From Dugong dugon (Eukaryota > Chordata > Mammalia > Sirenia > Dugongidae): a stretch of DNA of 64,000 bases. The notes beneath the pieces are model-generated. The model made no database searches and had not been told where the DNA came from. It worked only from the letters and a program-made list of their open reading frames with translations. Location of the stretch: contig CM057469.1 in NCBI GenBank assembly GCA_030035585.1, positions 116,166,650 through 116,230,649 on the forward strand. The letters run 5' to 3'. Position numbers and translations under genes: made by a program. Below are positions 10,991-23,325 of this stretch, piece after piece; the stretch's first letter is position 1, and each line of letters starts with the position of its first letter.

Positions 10991-13502
10991 TCTTTTGAAT
11001 GTAGAATAGTGAACAAATTTTTAAAAGTTTCATGTCCTCTTCCTTCAAATTTGAGTCCTAAATTCTTTCTTAATACAACTATCTGTTGAAGAAAGTGATT
11101 TCCTCATGTCTAAAATTTTCAGTAGGTTCTTTTGGAGCAGAGCCATATCAAAGCCAGGCTAATGGGCTTCCTTATGACACATGGGTGTAAGAGTGAATAA
11201 GTTATTATAGTATTCATTTCTCTCCAGCAGGCTGAGATCAACTTTGCTGGGCTGCTCCCAATACAGATTTTTCTCTTATATTTCCCCCACCAACAGACTA
11301 CTGCCTACAAATGTGACTTCTGACTCTTTGCACCAAAGTATGTCTAGGAATATTCCCACCATCAGCCCACCAGTCCAGTTCCTATTGTTTCCAACAAGGG
11401 ATAGTTGGATTTACACCTCCGGATAGGCCCCTTACGTTGAAGAATTTTGTTCTGGCTGCTTTTCTTTACATCTGCAGCCATGGTTATTTTTACTTGGCAC
11501 TGTGTGCTGGTTCATCACAGAGAAAACTCTGAGACTGAGATTGGTGTGCAGGAAGTTTAAACTCACATGGGCGGGGGGCGGGGGGAGGTGGTGAAGGCAG
11601 AAAGAGGAGTTAGGTTACAGTGAGATCACAATAAAGACTCAGCTAACCCTTCCAGGAGCTCTGAAATTCAAAGGCACCATCAAAGTTGCCTGTCATCGCA
11701 GCGAGGGAGCCGGGTTTCTATACTTTCTCTTCTACCAGTCTCTAGATGCAGTCCCCAGAAAGGGATGTGATCTACCGTTAGGCAGCAAATTCTGGCCAAG
11801 GGGGCTGATCAGGGAAGGTAGAGGGCTGAGGGCAAACTCTCAGCCACTGGGCTAAGATGCCCTTCAGCCCTGAATGGGGATCCAGGCAGCACATCACAGT
11901 GTCCACTATGCTTGGCATTCTTGCCACTCTGTTTGATCTTTTCTGAACATGTCTGACCTTCCTTATATATCAATGTTCATGGGTGTAGATGTCACCTAGT
12001 CCATTTGTTTGTTTAAGAGTAAATATTCACTTCTGTTTCCCATTCTCTTCTTTGCTTTGAGGTGATTTCTAAAAGGATAATCTAGGGCTTTGTGGGCAGT
12101 GAGCTGCTGCATTTCCACTAGCAGTGGTACAAAGTTACACAGTTCCTATGGGCCACTTGAGGACCCTATTGCAGGGCAATAGTCCTGTGTCATCTTGAAA
12201 GGATTCCACCCAAAAAAAATGTTTACCCAGAAATCAGAATAGAATTGCAGGCATACTGTCAAATTCCCAAAGCCGATTCAGAAGAAAGTCAGGTAACTGA
12301 CTGGTCAAAAGGGCTCTATACTCATGCCAGAAAAATGTACACAGAAATCCCCAGTCACCTCACTGTGAAAAATCATCCAGCTTTAATAATCATAAAAACA
12401 TTAACAAATTATCATCACCACCCCCCACACAGGCAAAATTCCTCCAGAAAATTCTTCTTCCACATAAACTATTAACTCTATGCCCACAAGGCCACAATGT
12501 ACCAAGTGAAGGCACTTAAAACAGTGGCTTCAGGTCCACTCAATGATGCCATGGACTCCATCAGTTGCATTGAAATAGCAATTTTCTAAATGATACCACA
12601 GAGGCTTTTAGAAGTCTATTGACCTTCCAAAAACGAGCCTTCTTCCTCCATTCACTAGCAAATCAGATGTCATGTAACATATTTCAGCTCATGTTTCAAG
12701 GAAAACAACAGGTCTGCACTTACAAAATAACATAAATGAATGAATAGATGTTAAATAAAATTTACAGCAACATTACACGTAGAGGCTAAGCACTAGATAA
12801 CAGGCCTTGGAAAAATAAAAATTGTTTTATCTTAGCATAATTAATGGATTACTCAATACTATTGCTAAAGCCAATAAAGGATTTAAGATGGGGAGAATAA
12901 TATAGACAATAGACTTTAGTTTGAGAGAGGCCAGGAAGAGATTTCAGGCTCCTCATTGCCACCCTGCCTGGGGTCCCTCCAAAGGAACGGTAATTATTTT
13001 CAAAATTTTGTATTCTTTTTTCATAAAGTAGAAACCTAACCCACAAAAACCTGAATCCACCCCTGCTAGAGGCATGCAGATATACAAAAATCTCACATTA
13101 CATGAATGGATAATGAAAATTTGTGACTCGTAGTGATCTCCATCCATCAACCTACAATAGTCATACCCTGATATCCTAAAATATCATGTCAAAAAATACC
13201 AATCTGGATTATGAAATACCTAACTCAATGCTAAAAATGGCACCATAGAAGGCAAATCTAACATGCAGGTAAAAGCCAAATACTTGTGAAGATAATTATG
13301 AAAAAAGTAGTATTTTTTAAACCATTATAATTCACTGATATTTAATTGAGCACATACTATTGGTTAGACAGCAAAATAAACTTCAAATAAGTAAAAATGG
13401 CTAGCAGAGCTCAAATGAAAAAAAAAAAAAAAGCATTTTATGTCTGAAATGTGAATAGCCAAAATACAAAAACTACAGTTTCAACAGTTGAGCCTATATT
13501 TT
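10991..13502. other. No gene seen; partly LTR-like, otherwise unassigned
   Basis: No open frame here has protein-like features. 11500-11920 is G/C-richer, starts TGTGTGCTGG and includes AATAAAGACTC near 11631, so it may be an old LTR, but I could not place it in a family. G runs at 11571-11590 could form a quadruplex. 12230-13440 is AT-rich, old-looking intergenic DNA ending in an A run at 13420-13433. Confidence 0.4.
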
Positions 13503-13737
13503 TGTTGATGCTAGGTGCTTTCAAGTCAGTTTGGATTCATAGCAACCCTATGCACAACAGAACAAAACACTGCCTGATCCTGCTCCATACTCACAAATGT
13601 TGCTGTTTGAGCCTATTGTTGGAAGCACTATGTCAGTCTGTCTTATTGAGGGTATTCTTCTTTATCACTGACCCTCTACCTTACCAAGTCCTTCTCTAGG
13701 GACCGGTCCCTCCTGATAACATGTCCAAATGTGAGAT
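13503..13737 (-). mobile_element. RTE 3' end (left part of a split RTE copy)
   Basis: On the plus strand it starts with the reverse of the RTE tail (GTTGATGCTAGGTGCTTTCA), then CCCTATGCACAACAGAACAA and ACCCTCTACCTTACCAAGTC. It matches the fragment at 58203-58488. The sequence stops at CCAAATGTGAGAT, where L1-B begins, and resumes at 21724. Confidence 0.85.
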
Positions 13738-14194
13738 GGGAGCCAGAGCCAAGATGGTGAACTACTCAGACATACTAAGTGATCCTGCTGCAACAAAGAC
13801 CCAAAAAACCAAGTAAAACAGATACAGACATCAATCCTGGAACCCTGAACTTTAAATGAAGTGATAAACTATTAATCGGAAGTCACCGAGGAGAAAGAGA
13901 AACTGATAGAAAATGGGGAAGGAATAGAGGTACAGAGTGGAAATTTTCTAGCCAAATGGTATGACTCAGCATGGCCATCTTTGAATAAAGCCAAAAACCC
14001 ACATGCACAAAGAAACCTCACAAAATTCCCAACAGGAGATAGAGGCATAGCGCAGATACACCCAAGACTAAGTAAGACCACATTTGCTGGCTGCAACTCA
14101 AGGAGAAGCCCAGACTGTCTCGCCTGGTAACCACAGGAGCATGCTTCTACAACACACTTCCCTCTGGTGAACAGTGGCTACAACCTCCTCATCC

Positions 14195-14640
14195 TGGCAA
14201 CCTGAACTGCCAGGAACCACAGCACCAAACCACCCTATTGCCCTCCTCCATCTAGCCCCCTCTACCCCTGCCATCACCCCCTCCCTACCTCTCTCCTTTG
14301 CTGATACCAGGACCCTTCCCACTGGCCACAGAAACCCTTCCTGCCACCTGCTCTGGACAGAGAGGACCCAACGCAGACCCCAGGCCCTCCTACCAGCCCC
14401 AGACCCTTCCTGTCATCCACCATGGCCCCGAGGGGACCCAGCCCATACTCCAGGAGTCTCCCAATGGACCCTCTACCCACCCCATCACCAGCCACAGCCC
14501 TGAGGGACGTTTCCTGGACCCCAGGCCCCTCCCCACCAGGCCTGTAGCCCTCCTGACACCCTCTGTGACACCGAGAGGACCTGACCTGGAACTTCAGGCC
14601 TCTCCCCACCAACTAGGGACCCCACCACCACCTGCAGTGG
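14195..14640 (+). repeat. GC-rich ~70-bp degenerate tandem units in the L1-B 5' UTR
   Basis: A C-rich stretch with recurring GAGGGGACC-like plus CCAGGCC-like pairs. Anchors at 14362, 14430, 14502 and 14573 are spaced 68, 72 and 71 bases, with a possible earlier unit near 14300. The units are diverged. Base composition contrasts sharply with the A-rich remainder of the L1. In some mammals L1 promoters are built of tandem monomers, so a promoter role is plausible but inferred. Confidence 0.6.
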
Positions 14641-14944
14641 TCTGCTGCAGCCCCCAGCCCAGTTTATGCCACAGGCAAACAACCTATCTCTGCCCCTGCT
14701 GGATCCACCCTGCTACACCTTAGGTGAGACACTGACCTTGCACACCTGGATAAGGTGGTGAGAACTGTCATGCCCACAGACAAGCAAGCAGCAAAGCACA
14801 TGTGGCTCACCCACCAGGCATAACCAAGCAACACAAAAAAACAGGACAAAACAAACAAACCTACAGTCAATAAATAAAGAAAATAACTCCTGAACATCTC
14901 ACATACAGCAGACAATATCAAAACATATTTAAAAAAAAAAAAAG

Positions 14945-16420
14945 ACAAGAAGACTCCAGTAAGCGACTAGAATAAAGCACCAGTTGATCTTCCGACAGAA
15001 GAAAAGGCATTGGAACTACCTGATAGGGAATTCAAACATCTAATATTCAGTGATCTCCAAGAGATTAGGGAAGGGATCAGGGAAAACACAGACAAAACCA
15101 AGTGTAACATAACCAAAATCAAGGAAAACAGAAAAAGCAATAGAATAATTCAGGAAAATAATACAAGGACAAAATGTCAAAATAAATAATTAGAAATCAT
15201 ATAAAAACAGCAATTAGAAATCCAAAATATAAACAACAAAATTTCAGAAATGGACAACATAATAGAAGATCTTATGAGATAATTTGAAACAATGGAAGAC
15301 AGGATCAGTGATCAGTGACATTGAATCCAAATCCATGGATGCTACTTTGTTTGAGGAAAAATTAGAGAAAAGAATAAAGACAACTTAAGAAAACCTAAGA
15401 ACTATGGGGGATACAATCGAGAGCAAAAATCTGTGTGTGATTGTAGTTCCAGAATAAAGGAGAAAATGGAAAACGTAGAGAGGATCATTGAAGATTTGCT
15501 GACAGAAAACTTCCCTAATATCATGAAAGATGAAAAGCTAACCGTCCAAGAAGTTAAATGAACCCCATATAGGAGAGACCCCAAAAGAAACTGATTAAGA
15601 CATATCATAATCACACTCACCAAAACCAAAGACAAAGAAAGAATCCTGAGAGCAGCTCAAAAAACTGAAAAGTCACATACAAAGGGAAAACAATAAGGCT
15701 AAGCTGTAATTGCCCAGCAGAAACCATGTAGCCAAGTAGGCAATGGGATGACATATATAAAACCTTGAAAGAAAAATATTGTCAACCAAGAATAATATAT
15801 CCTGTGTCTTAGTCATCTAGTGCTGCTATAACAAAAACACCACAAGTGGATGGTTTTAATGAAGAGAAGTTTATTTCCTCACAGTCAAACTAGGCTAAAA
15901 GTCCAAATTCAGGGCGTCAGCTCCAGGGGAAGTCTTTTCCTCTCTGTCGGCCTTCTTCTCTTCAGTGTTTCCCCAGCCTAGGAGCTTCTCAGCACAGGGA
16001 CCCCAGTCCAAAGGATGTGCTTTGCTCCTGGCACTGCTTTCTTGATGGTATGAGGTCCCCCTGTCTCACTGCTCACTTCTGTCTTTTATATCTCAAGAGA
16101 TTGCCTCAGGACACAATCCAGTCTTGTAGATCAGGGCCTGCCTTACAAACGCAACAGCCACCCATCCTCCCTCATTAACATCATAGAAGCAGGTTTACAA
16201 CATACAGTAAAATCACAGGAATCATGGCCTAGCCAAATTGATACACACATTTTTGGGGGGACATAATTCAAACCATGACATCCTGCAAAAGTTTTGTTCA
16301 AATATTATGGTGAAGTTAGGACATTTCCAGACAAACAGAAATTAACAGAATTTATAAAAACCAAGCTAAATTTACAAGAACTATTAAAGGGAGTCCTTCA
16401 GTTAGAGAACGAACAATATT
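14945..16420 (+). pseudogene. L1-B ORF1, broken and split by an LTR
   Basis: The ORF1 region begins around 14980 with Lys/Gln/Glu-rich coding potential in broken frames. The coiled-coil part lies at about 15010-15400. The RRM-CTD part lies at 15440-15780, with GTAGTTCCAGAATAA (the VPE signature followed by a stop), CGTCCAAGAAGTT, and AAGACATATCATAATCACAC (the RHIII motif). It reads into AATAATATATCC at 15800, where the solo LTR interrupts the SYPAK-like motif. The tail resumes at 16281 (GCAAAAGTTTTGTTC). Many stops and indels; clearly inactive before or after the LTR insertion. Confidence 0.82.
15805..16280 (-). mobile_element. Solo LTR with 5-bp target duplication, inside L1-B ORF1
   Basis: A 476-bp element read on the minus strand as TGTCATGGTTTGAATTATGT ... 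TGACTAAGACA, so it has TG...CA ends. The flanking TCCTG at 15800-15804 and 16281-16285 is an exact 5-bp target-site duplication, the size usual for ERVL/MaLR-type elements. No internal retroviral region is present, so it arose by recombination between two LTRs. The same family occurs at 53394-53913 and in part at 10780-10990. Confidence 0.9.
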
Positions 16421-16864
16421 AGACAATAACCTGAATCTTGGACACAGGTCAGCATCAGCCAAATACGAATGTAGGTAATGAACTCTCAAGGATAAAACAA
16501 AACTAAAAGATTCAAAACAAGGAACTAGAGACATCAGTCTGTAAATAAAGACAACATCAGAACAGTAGAAGGAGAACTACACAAACTAAGTATTGAACTT
16601 TCAAATAGAGAGTAAGTTAAGGCAATATCAAGCAATAAAAGACTAATTCAAACCTAGGAAGACAAATGTAAATTTAAAGGTAACTACAAAGAAAGTTAAC
16701 AAATCTACTCATCAATATAAAGAAGAAAATCATAAAGTCTCAGTAATCACAAAATCTACAATAATGAAAGAAATGAAAAGAAATTTCACAAACAAAAGGA
16801 ACTCAGCCCAGGAGAGTAAGAGGAACAAATGAAATGTCAGCAGCACAAAAAAAAGCACTACAAA

Positions 16865-19800
16865 ATGACAGCAATAAACACATTTATCAATAATCATACT
16901 GAATGTGAATAGCTTAAATGCACCCATAAAAAGACAGAATGACAGAATGGATTAAAAAAAACTTTTTGACCCATCAATATGCTGTCTACAAGAGACACAC
17001 CTTAGACACAAAGGCATGAATATACTAAAATCATTGGATAGAAAAAAATGTATCAAGAAAACAGCAACCAAAAAAAGAGAAGAAGGCCAAATCTGGTATA
17101 AAAGACAAGGAAGGACATTATATAATGATTAAAGGGGCAATCCATCATGATAACGTAAACATAATAAATATCTATGCACCCAACGACAGGGCTCCAAAAT
17201 ACATCAAATAAACTCTAATAGCACTGAAAAGAGAAATTGAGGTTCCACAATAATAGTAGGAGACTTCAACATACCACTCTCAGTAAAGGACAGAACATCT
17301 AGAAAGAAACTCAACAAAGATGCAAAAGATCTAAAGGCTACAATCAACCATCTTGACCTCATAGACATATATTGACCATTCCACCCAACAGCAGCAAAGT
17401 ATACATTTTTTTTCCAATTCACATGGAACATTCTCCAGAATAGATCACATCTTAGGCCACAAACCCTCAACAAAATCTAAAACACTGAAATAATACAAAG
17501 CATCTTCTCTGATCACAATGCCATGTAAGTAGAATTCATAATAGGAATAACAAGGAAAAAAATCAAATGCATGGAAATTGAATAACATTTTGCTTACTAA
17601 CCACTCGATAATAGAAGAAATCAAAGACAGAATAAAAAAATTACTAGAATCAAAAGAGAATGAAAACACATCATACCAAAACCTTTGGGACACAGCAAAG
17701 GCAGTGCTCAGAGGTCAGTTTATAGCAGTAGATGCACACATTAAAAAAGAAGAAAGGGACAAAATCAAAATATTAGCCCTACAACAGAACAGCAAAAGAA
17801 GCCCACAGACACCAGAAAAAAGGAAACAATAAAGATAGAGCAGAAATAATTGAAATAGAGAATAGGAAATCAACAGAAAGAATAACCAAAATCAAAAGTT
17901 GGTTGTTTGAAAGGATTAACTAAATCAACAAACCATTGGCCAAAATGACAAAAGAAAAACAGGAGAGGAAGTAAATAACCCAAATAAGAATTGAAATGGG
18001 GGACATTACAATATACCCAATTGAAATAAAAAGGATCATAACAGAGTACTATGAAAACCTGCTCTCCAACAAATTTGAAAACCTAGAGGAAATGGGCAAA
18101 ATTCTAGAAACACACTCCCTAACTAAACTGATGCACACACACACACACACACACACAAATCCCATTGCCATCAAAACTAACATAAATGGAAGTAGAAAAT
18201 CTGAATAGACCCAAGCAGAGAAGAGATTGAAAAGATAATTTAAAAAAATCTCCTAACAAAAAAAAAAGTCTTGACCCAGATGGCTTCACTGAAGAATTCT
18301 ACCAAACATTTAAAGGAGAGTTAACACCAGTACTACTCAAATATTTTAGAACATAGAAAAGGAAGGGATACTTTTGAATTCATTCTATGAAACCAGCATA
18401 ACCCAAATACCAAAATCAGGAAAAGATATCACAAACAAAGAAAATTATAGACCAATATCTCTCATGAATACAGATGCAAAAATTCTCAAAATTCTAGCCA
18501 ATAGAATTCAGCACCATATAAAATAAAAATAATATACCACGACTAAGTGGGATTCATACAAGATATGCAATGGTTCAACATTAGAAAATCAATCAACATA
18601 ACCCACCACATAAATAAAACAAAAGTATCACATGATTGTCTCAATCAATGCAGGAAAGGCATTCAATAAAATCCAACACTCACCCCTGATAAAAACTCTC
18701 AATAAGATAGGAATAGAAGGGAAATTCCTCAACGTAATAAAGGACATCTTTACAAAACCAACATCCAACTTCATTCTCAGCAGAGAGAGGCTGAAAACAT
18801 TTCCCTTGAGAATGGGAACAAGACAAGGATGCCCTTTGGTCACCATTCCTTTTAACTTTGTGCTGGATGTCCAAGTGAGAGCAATAAGGCAAGAAAAAGA
18901 AATAAAAGGCATTCAAATTGGTAAGGAAGAAGTAAAACTATCCCTATTCACAGATGATATGATACTATACGTAGAGAACCCTAAAGACTCCACAAGACAA
19001 CTACTGGAAAAAGAAAGATTCAGCTGAGTAGCAGGATACAAGCTAAACATACAAAAATCAGCTGGATTCCTACACAATAAAGAGAACTACAAAAAGGAAA
19101 TCAAGAAAACAATACCATTTATAATTGCCCCTAAAAAAAATAAAATACTTAGAAATAAATCTAACCAGGGATGAAAAAGGCCTATACAAAGAAAACTACA
19201 AAACACTACCACAAAAAAAACAAAAGAGGCTTACATAAAAGGAAAAACATACCATACTCATGTATAGGTAGACTAAGCATTGTGAAAATGTTAATTCTGC
19301 CCAAAGCAGTCTACAAATACAATGTAATACTAATCCAAATACCAACAGAATTATTTAACAATATGGAAAAACTAATCATTAACTTTATATGGAAAGGAAA
19401 GAGGCCCCAGATAAGTAAGGCACTATTGAGAAGAAGAACAAAGTAGGAGGCGTCACGCTACCTGATCTCAGAACCTACTATACAGCTTTGGTAGTCAAAG
19501 CGGCCTGGTACTGGTACAATGACAGACACATAAACCAATGGAACAGAATTGAGAACTCAGATGTAATTCCACCCACCTACGGTCAGTTGATCTTTGACAA
19601 AGGCCCAAAGTCCATTAAATGGGGAAAAGACTGTCATTTAAATAAATGGTGCTGGGAAAACTAGATGTTCATCTGTTAAAAAAAAAAAAAAAGGAAACAG
19701 GACCCATACCTCACACCATACACAAAAAATAATTCAAAGTAGATCAAAGACCTAAATATAAAAATAAAAAGTACAAAGATCATGGGAGAAAAAATAGGGT

Positions 19801-20700
19801 TAACATTAGGAGCCCTAATATACAGCATAAACTGGATACAAACCATAATTAACAATACAAGAACAACAGAAGATAAGCTAGATAACTGGGATCTTCTAAA
19901 AATTAAACACTTATGCTTATCAAAAGACTTCACTAAAAGACTAAAAAGAGAACATACAGACTAGGAAAAAACTTTGGGCTATGACATATCTGACAGGAAT
20001 CTAATCTCTAAAGTCTATGGGAAAAACCAACACCTCTACAATAAAAAGACTAATAACCCAATTACAAAATGGACAAGGATATGAACAGAAACTTCATCCA
20101 AGAAGACATCCAGGTGTCTAACAGACACATGAGGAAATGCTCGCGATCACTCGACATTAGTGAAATGCAAATCAAAACTACAATGAGATACCATCTCACC
20201 CAGACATTATTGGCACTAATCAAAAAAAAAAAAAAACAGAAAATAAAAAATATTGGAGAGGTTGCTGGGAGATTGGAAGCCTTATGCACTGCTGGTAGGA
20301 ATGTAAAATGGTATGACCATTTTAGAAAAAGATATGTCATTTCCTTAAAAAACTAGAAATAGGAACAGCATATGATCCAGAAATCCCACTCCTAAGAATA
20401 GATCCTGTAGAAATAAGAGTCATCACACAACTAGACATATGCACACCCATGTGCACTGCAGCATTATTCACAATAATAAAAAGATGGGGACAGTCTAAGT
20501 GCCCATCAACAGATGAATGAATAAACAAACTATGGTACATACATACAATGGAATACTACACAACTCGAAATAACAATAATGAATTTGTGAAACATCTCAT
20601 AACATGAATGAATCAGAAGGGCATTATGCTGACTGAAATAAGTCAATCACAAAAGGACAAATAGTGTATGAGACTGTTATTATAAAAACATGAAAATGTT
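16865..20700 (+). pseudogene. L1-B ORF2 (endonuclease-RT), broken
   Basis: The start is the ATG at 16865 (MTAINTFI-like), equivalent to 1994 and 34491 in the other L1 copies. Endonuclease remnants lie at 17130-17520, the linker at 17578-17832, and RT entry at 17996-18208, where a CA microsatellite (18129-18158) has replaced normal coding sequence. The RT palm at 18632-19027 keeps [24 protein letters not shown] and LFTDDMILY, so the Asp-Asp pair is retained as FTDD. C-terminal pieces include WIGRLSIVK-type sequence at 19260 (here CIGRLSIVKM), [16 protein letters not shown] (19381) and a Cys-poor tail to about 20690. Several frameshifts and stops make it non-functional. Confidence 0.88.
18127..18160. 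repeat. (CA)n microsatellite in L1-B ORF2
   Basis: About 15 CA units beginning near TGATGCACACA. The corresponding place in L1-A (about 3320) has only a short ACAAACAGAG motif, so the array grew after insertion. Confidence 0.9.
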
Positions 20701-21267
20701 TCCACACAGAAAGAAAGTTTTTGATGGTTACTAGGGAGGGAATGAGTGGGGAGAGAAAAACACTAACTAGATAGTAGATTAGTGAGTGGTAACTTTGGTG
20801 AATGGTAAAGCAGTACCCAACACTGGAGAAGTCAGCACAATTTGACCAGGGCAAACTCACAGAAGCTTCACAGACACATCCAAATGTCCTGAGGGACTGA
20901 GCTACTCGTTTGAGGGCTGCAGGCCATGGTCTCGTGGGACATCTAGCTCAACTGACATAATATAGTCTATAAAGAAAATGTTTTACATCTAACTGTGGTG
21001 AGTAGTGACTGGGATATTAAAAGCCTTGGAGCAGCCATCTAAGATATATGTACTGGTCCCTTTCTGGCAAGAGCAAAGGAGAATGAACAAAACCAAAGAC
21101 AAAAGGGAAAGATCAGTCCAAATGACTAATGGACCACAGCTACCACAACCTCCATCAGACTGAGTCCAGAACAACTAGATGGTGCCTAGTTACCATCACT
21201 GACTGCTCTGGCAGAGATCGCACTAGAGGATCCTGGGTAGAGAGGGAGAAAAATATAGAACGAAATT

Positions 21268-21320
21268 CAAATTCACACACACACACACACACACACATAC
21301 ACACAAAAAAAAAAAAAATA
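21268..21320. repeat. (CA)n plus A run in L1-B 3' UTR
   Basis: Some 17 CA units followed by an A run at about 21304-21318. It sits where L1-A and L1-C have the short AATTCTAGTAAG segment. Confidence 0.9.
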
Positions 21321-21723
21321 CCAGGCTTGCTGGTCTGACAGAGACTGGAGAAACCTCAAGAGAATGGCCCCCGGACACCCTTTTAACTCAGTACCGAAGT
21401 CACTCTTGGGGATCACCCTTCAGCCAAAGATTAGAGAGGTCTATAGGGCCAACAATAGCACGCATAAGAGACGTGCTTCATAGTTCAGTCATGTATATGA
21501 GACTAATGTGCACACCTGCCCAAAAGCAAAGACAAGAAGGCAGGAAGGGACAGGAAAACTGGACGAATGGAAACAGGGAACCTAGAGCGGAGAAGGGGAG
21601 AATGTTGACACATTGCAGGGTTGGCAACCAATGTCACAAAACACTTGTGTATTAACTGTTTAATGAGAAAATAATTTGCTCTGTAAACTTTTACCTAAAT
21701 CATAATTTAAAAAAAAAAAAAAA

Positions 21724-22382
21724 GTACATGAGACTTAGTTTCATCATCCTTGCTTCCAAGAAACACTCTGGCTGTACTTCTTCCAAGATAGACTTGTTTA
21801 TTCTTCTGGCAGTTCATGATATATTCAATATTCTTCACCAACACCATAATTCAAAGGCATCAATTCTTCTTTGGTCTTCCATATTCATTGTCCAGTTTTT
21901 GCATGCATATTAGGTGATTGAAAATATCATGGCTTGGGTCAGGCACACCTTAGTCCTCAAAGTGACATCTTTGCTTTTTAACACTTTAAAGACGTCTTTG
22001 CAGCAGATTTGCCCAATGCAATAAGTCTTTTGATTTCTTGACTGCTGCTTCCATGGGTGTTGACTGTGGATCCAATGAAAATAAAATCCTTGACAATTTC
22101 AATCTTTTCTCCATTTATCATAATGTTGCATATTGCTCCAGTTGTGAGGATTTTTATGTTGAGGTGTAATCCATACTGAAGACTGTAGTCTTTGATCTTC
22201 ATCAGTAGACGCTTCAAGTTCTCTTAGTTTTCAGCAAGCAAGTTTGTGTCATCTGCATATCTCAGGTTATTAATTAGTCTTCCTCCAATCCTGATGCCAT
22301 CTTCTTCTTCATACACTCCAGCTTCTTGGATCATGTGTTCAGCATGCAGATTGAATAAGTATGGTGAAAGCATATCCTGTCA
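21724..22382 (-). mobile_element. RTE LINE, right part of the split copy (5'-truncated)
   Basis: Continues the minus-strand RTE of 13503-13737. Read on the minus strand, 22217-21978 encodes an RT C-terminal piece of 79 residues with MKIKDYSLQYGLHLN, IMINGEKIEIVKDF and GSSSQEIKRLIALGKSAAK. It matches the C-terminal part of the plus-strand RTE at 9425-9660. Further markers are CTTGGGTCAGGCACACCTTA (21934) and GTTCAGCATGCAGATTGAAT (22339). The copy ends at about 22382 and lacks the 5' two-thirds of the element. Confidence 0.88.
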
Positions 22383-22639
22383 ATCTGAAGGCATCATGGA
22401 TAAAAATATTTCTAAAGAACCATCTATAGGATTGGTTCCCTATGTTATCATAGAAGTTTAGGGCTCTGTAACACAGTTCTCATATCTTCCAATTGTTTGC
22501 TCTTATATATACATCATTTTTTACTGTTCATTCTGAGGTACTCTTCTGCGTGGGGAAAGTACCAAAGGCAATGGAAAGCAAATAAATTAAGAACAAGTAA
22601 AACAGACATCCATTCACTCATTTAACTGAAAAAAATGTA

Positions 22640-23010
22640 TGTTGGGTATAGCATCCACTACGTGCCACGAATAGTGCCAGGAACTGTAGATAAACCAACG
22701 CTTAAGAAAGATATGGCCCTTGCCTTTAAAGTCCTGTCTGAGAGACAAAAGGGAAACCAATTCCAATACATTGGAATCAGTTTTATAGAAGGAGATATGC
22801 AAGAAGTTCTGAAAGCATATGGGAAGGGTATGGAAGCTAGGGTTAATAGAGCAGAAGTTGAGGGAAGACTTCCCAGAGAAAATGATATCTAACATGGACC
22901 CAAACAAGGTGAAAGTGAGCAAAAGTGTTCCATGAATTGAAAAATAGTCAAAATAGCCAGAACATAGAATGGGATGAGAATGGGTAGAGGGATGGAAGAA
23001 AACCACAAGC
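22640..23010 (+). mobile_element. L2 LINE fragment
   Basis: Diverged copy of the mammal-wide L2 3' region: CATCCACTACGTGCCACGAA (the TACTATGTGCCAGGCACTGT motif), GATATGGCCCTTGCCTTTAA, and GAAGACTTCCCAGAGAAAAT. The 85-residue open frame at 22635-22892 lies in this relic and is not a gene. Confidence 0.7.
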
Positions 23011-23069
23011 AAGGTCACCAAAGATCTTCTCTTTCCTTTTCAAGGATTTTGAAATTAACCTAAGGACTA

Positions 23070-23325
23070 TAAGAAGGAAGACAGCATGGTTTTGAAAGCA
23101 GATATCCGTGAATTGGTATCCTATCTCCAGTAAAAATTAGATGATGTGAACTGGGGCACATTATTTAACTTGTCAGAGCCTCATTTTTTTTCTTCTGTAA
23201 TGAACAAAAAATAACATAATATACAATGTTTTGTGAAGCAAATAAGATAATAGATGGGAAAGCACTGTGGAAAAAATATATAGACATGTTCCACAACTAT
23301 AAGGTGCCATTACTGCACAAACGAT
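23070..23325 (+). mobile_element. MIR SINE fragment
   Basis: Old MIR with a core-like section: GGCACATTATTTAACTTGTC, AGCCTCATTTTTT, then AATAAGATAATAGATGGGAA and AAAGCACTG. Diverged. Confidence 0.55.

Larger units (their letters stand above)
13738..21723 (+). mobile_element. L1-B: full-length L1 LINE inserted in an RTE, carrying a solo LTR
   Basis: Starts GGGAGCCAGAGCCAAGATGG, the usual L1 5' end, and ends in CATAATTTAAAAA at 21723. Parts are: a GC-rich 5' UTR to about 14940 with internal tandem units, broken ORF1, a solo LTR at 15805-16280, broken ORF2 from 16865, a 3' UTR from about 20700 and an A tail at 21709-21723. Similar flanks AAATGTGAGAT (13728-13738) and GTACATGAGAC (21724-21734) are a probable diverged target duplication. 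The RTE sequence is continuous when the L1 is removed. Its 5' UTR is unrelated by eye to that of L1-A and L1-C, so it belongs to another subfamily. Confidence 0.9.

Noticed and set aside
14298-14723. 141-residue Pro-rich open frame and overlapping frames on both strands
   Set aside because: It lies in the C-rich 5' UTR of L1-B; length and Pro content follow from GC-rich tandem units, and there is no ORF1-like domain.
22635-22892. 85-residue open frame
   Set aside because: It falls in an L2 relic and its translation has no L2 ORF or host-protein features.
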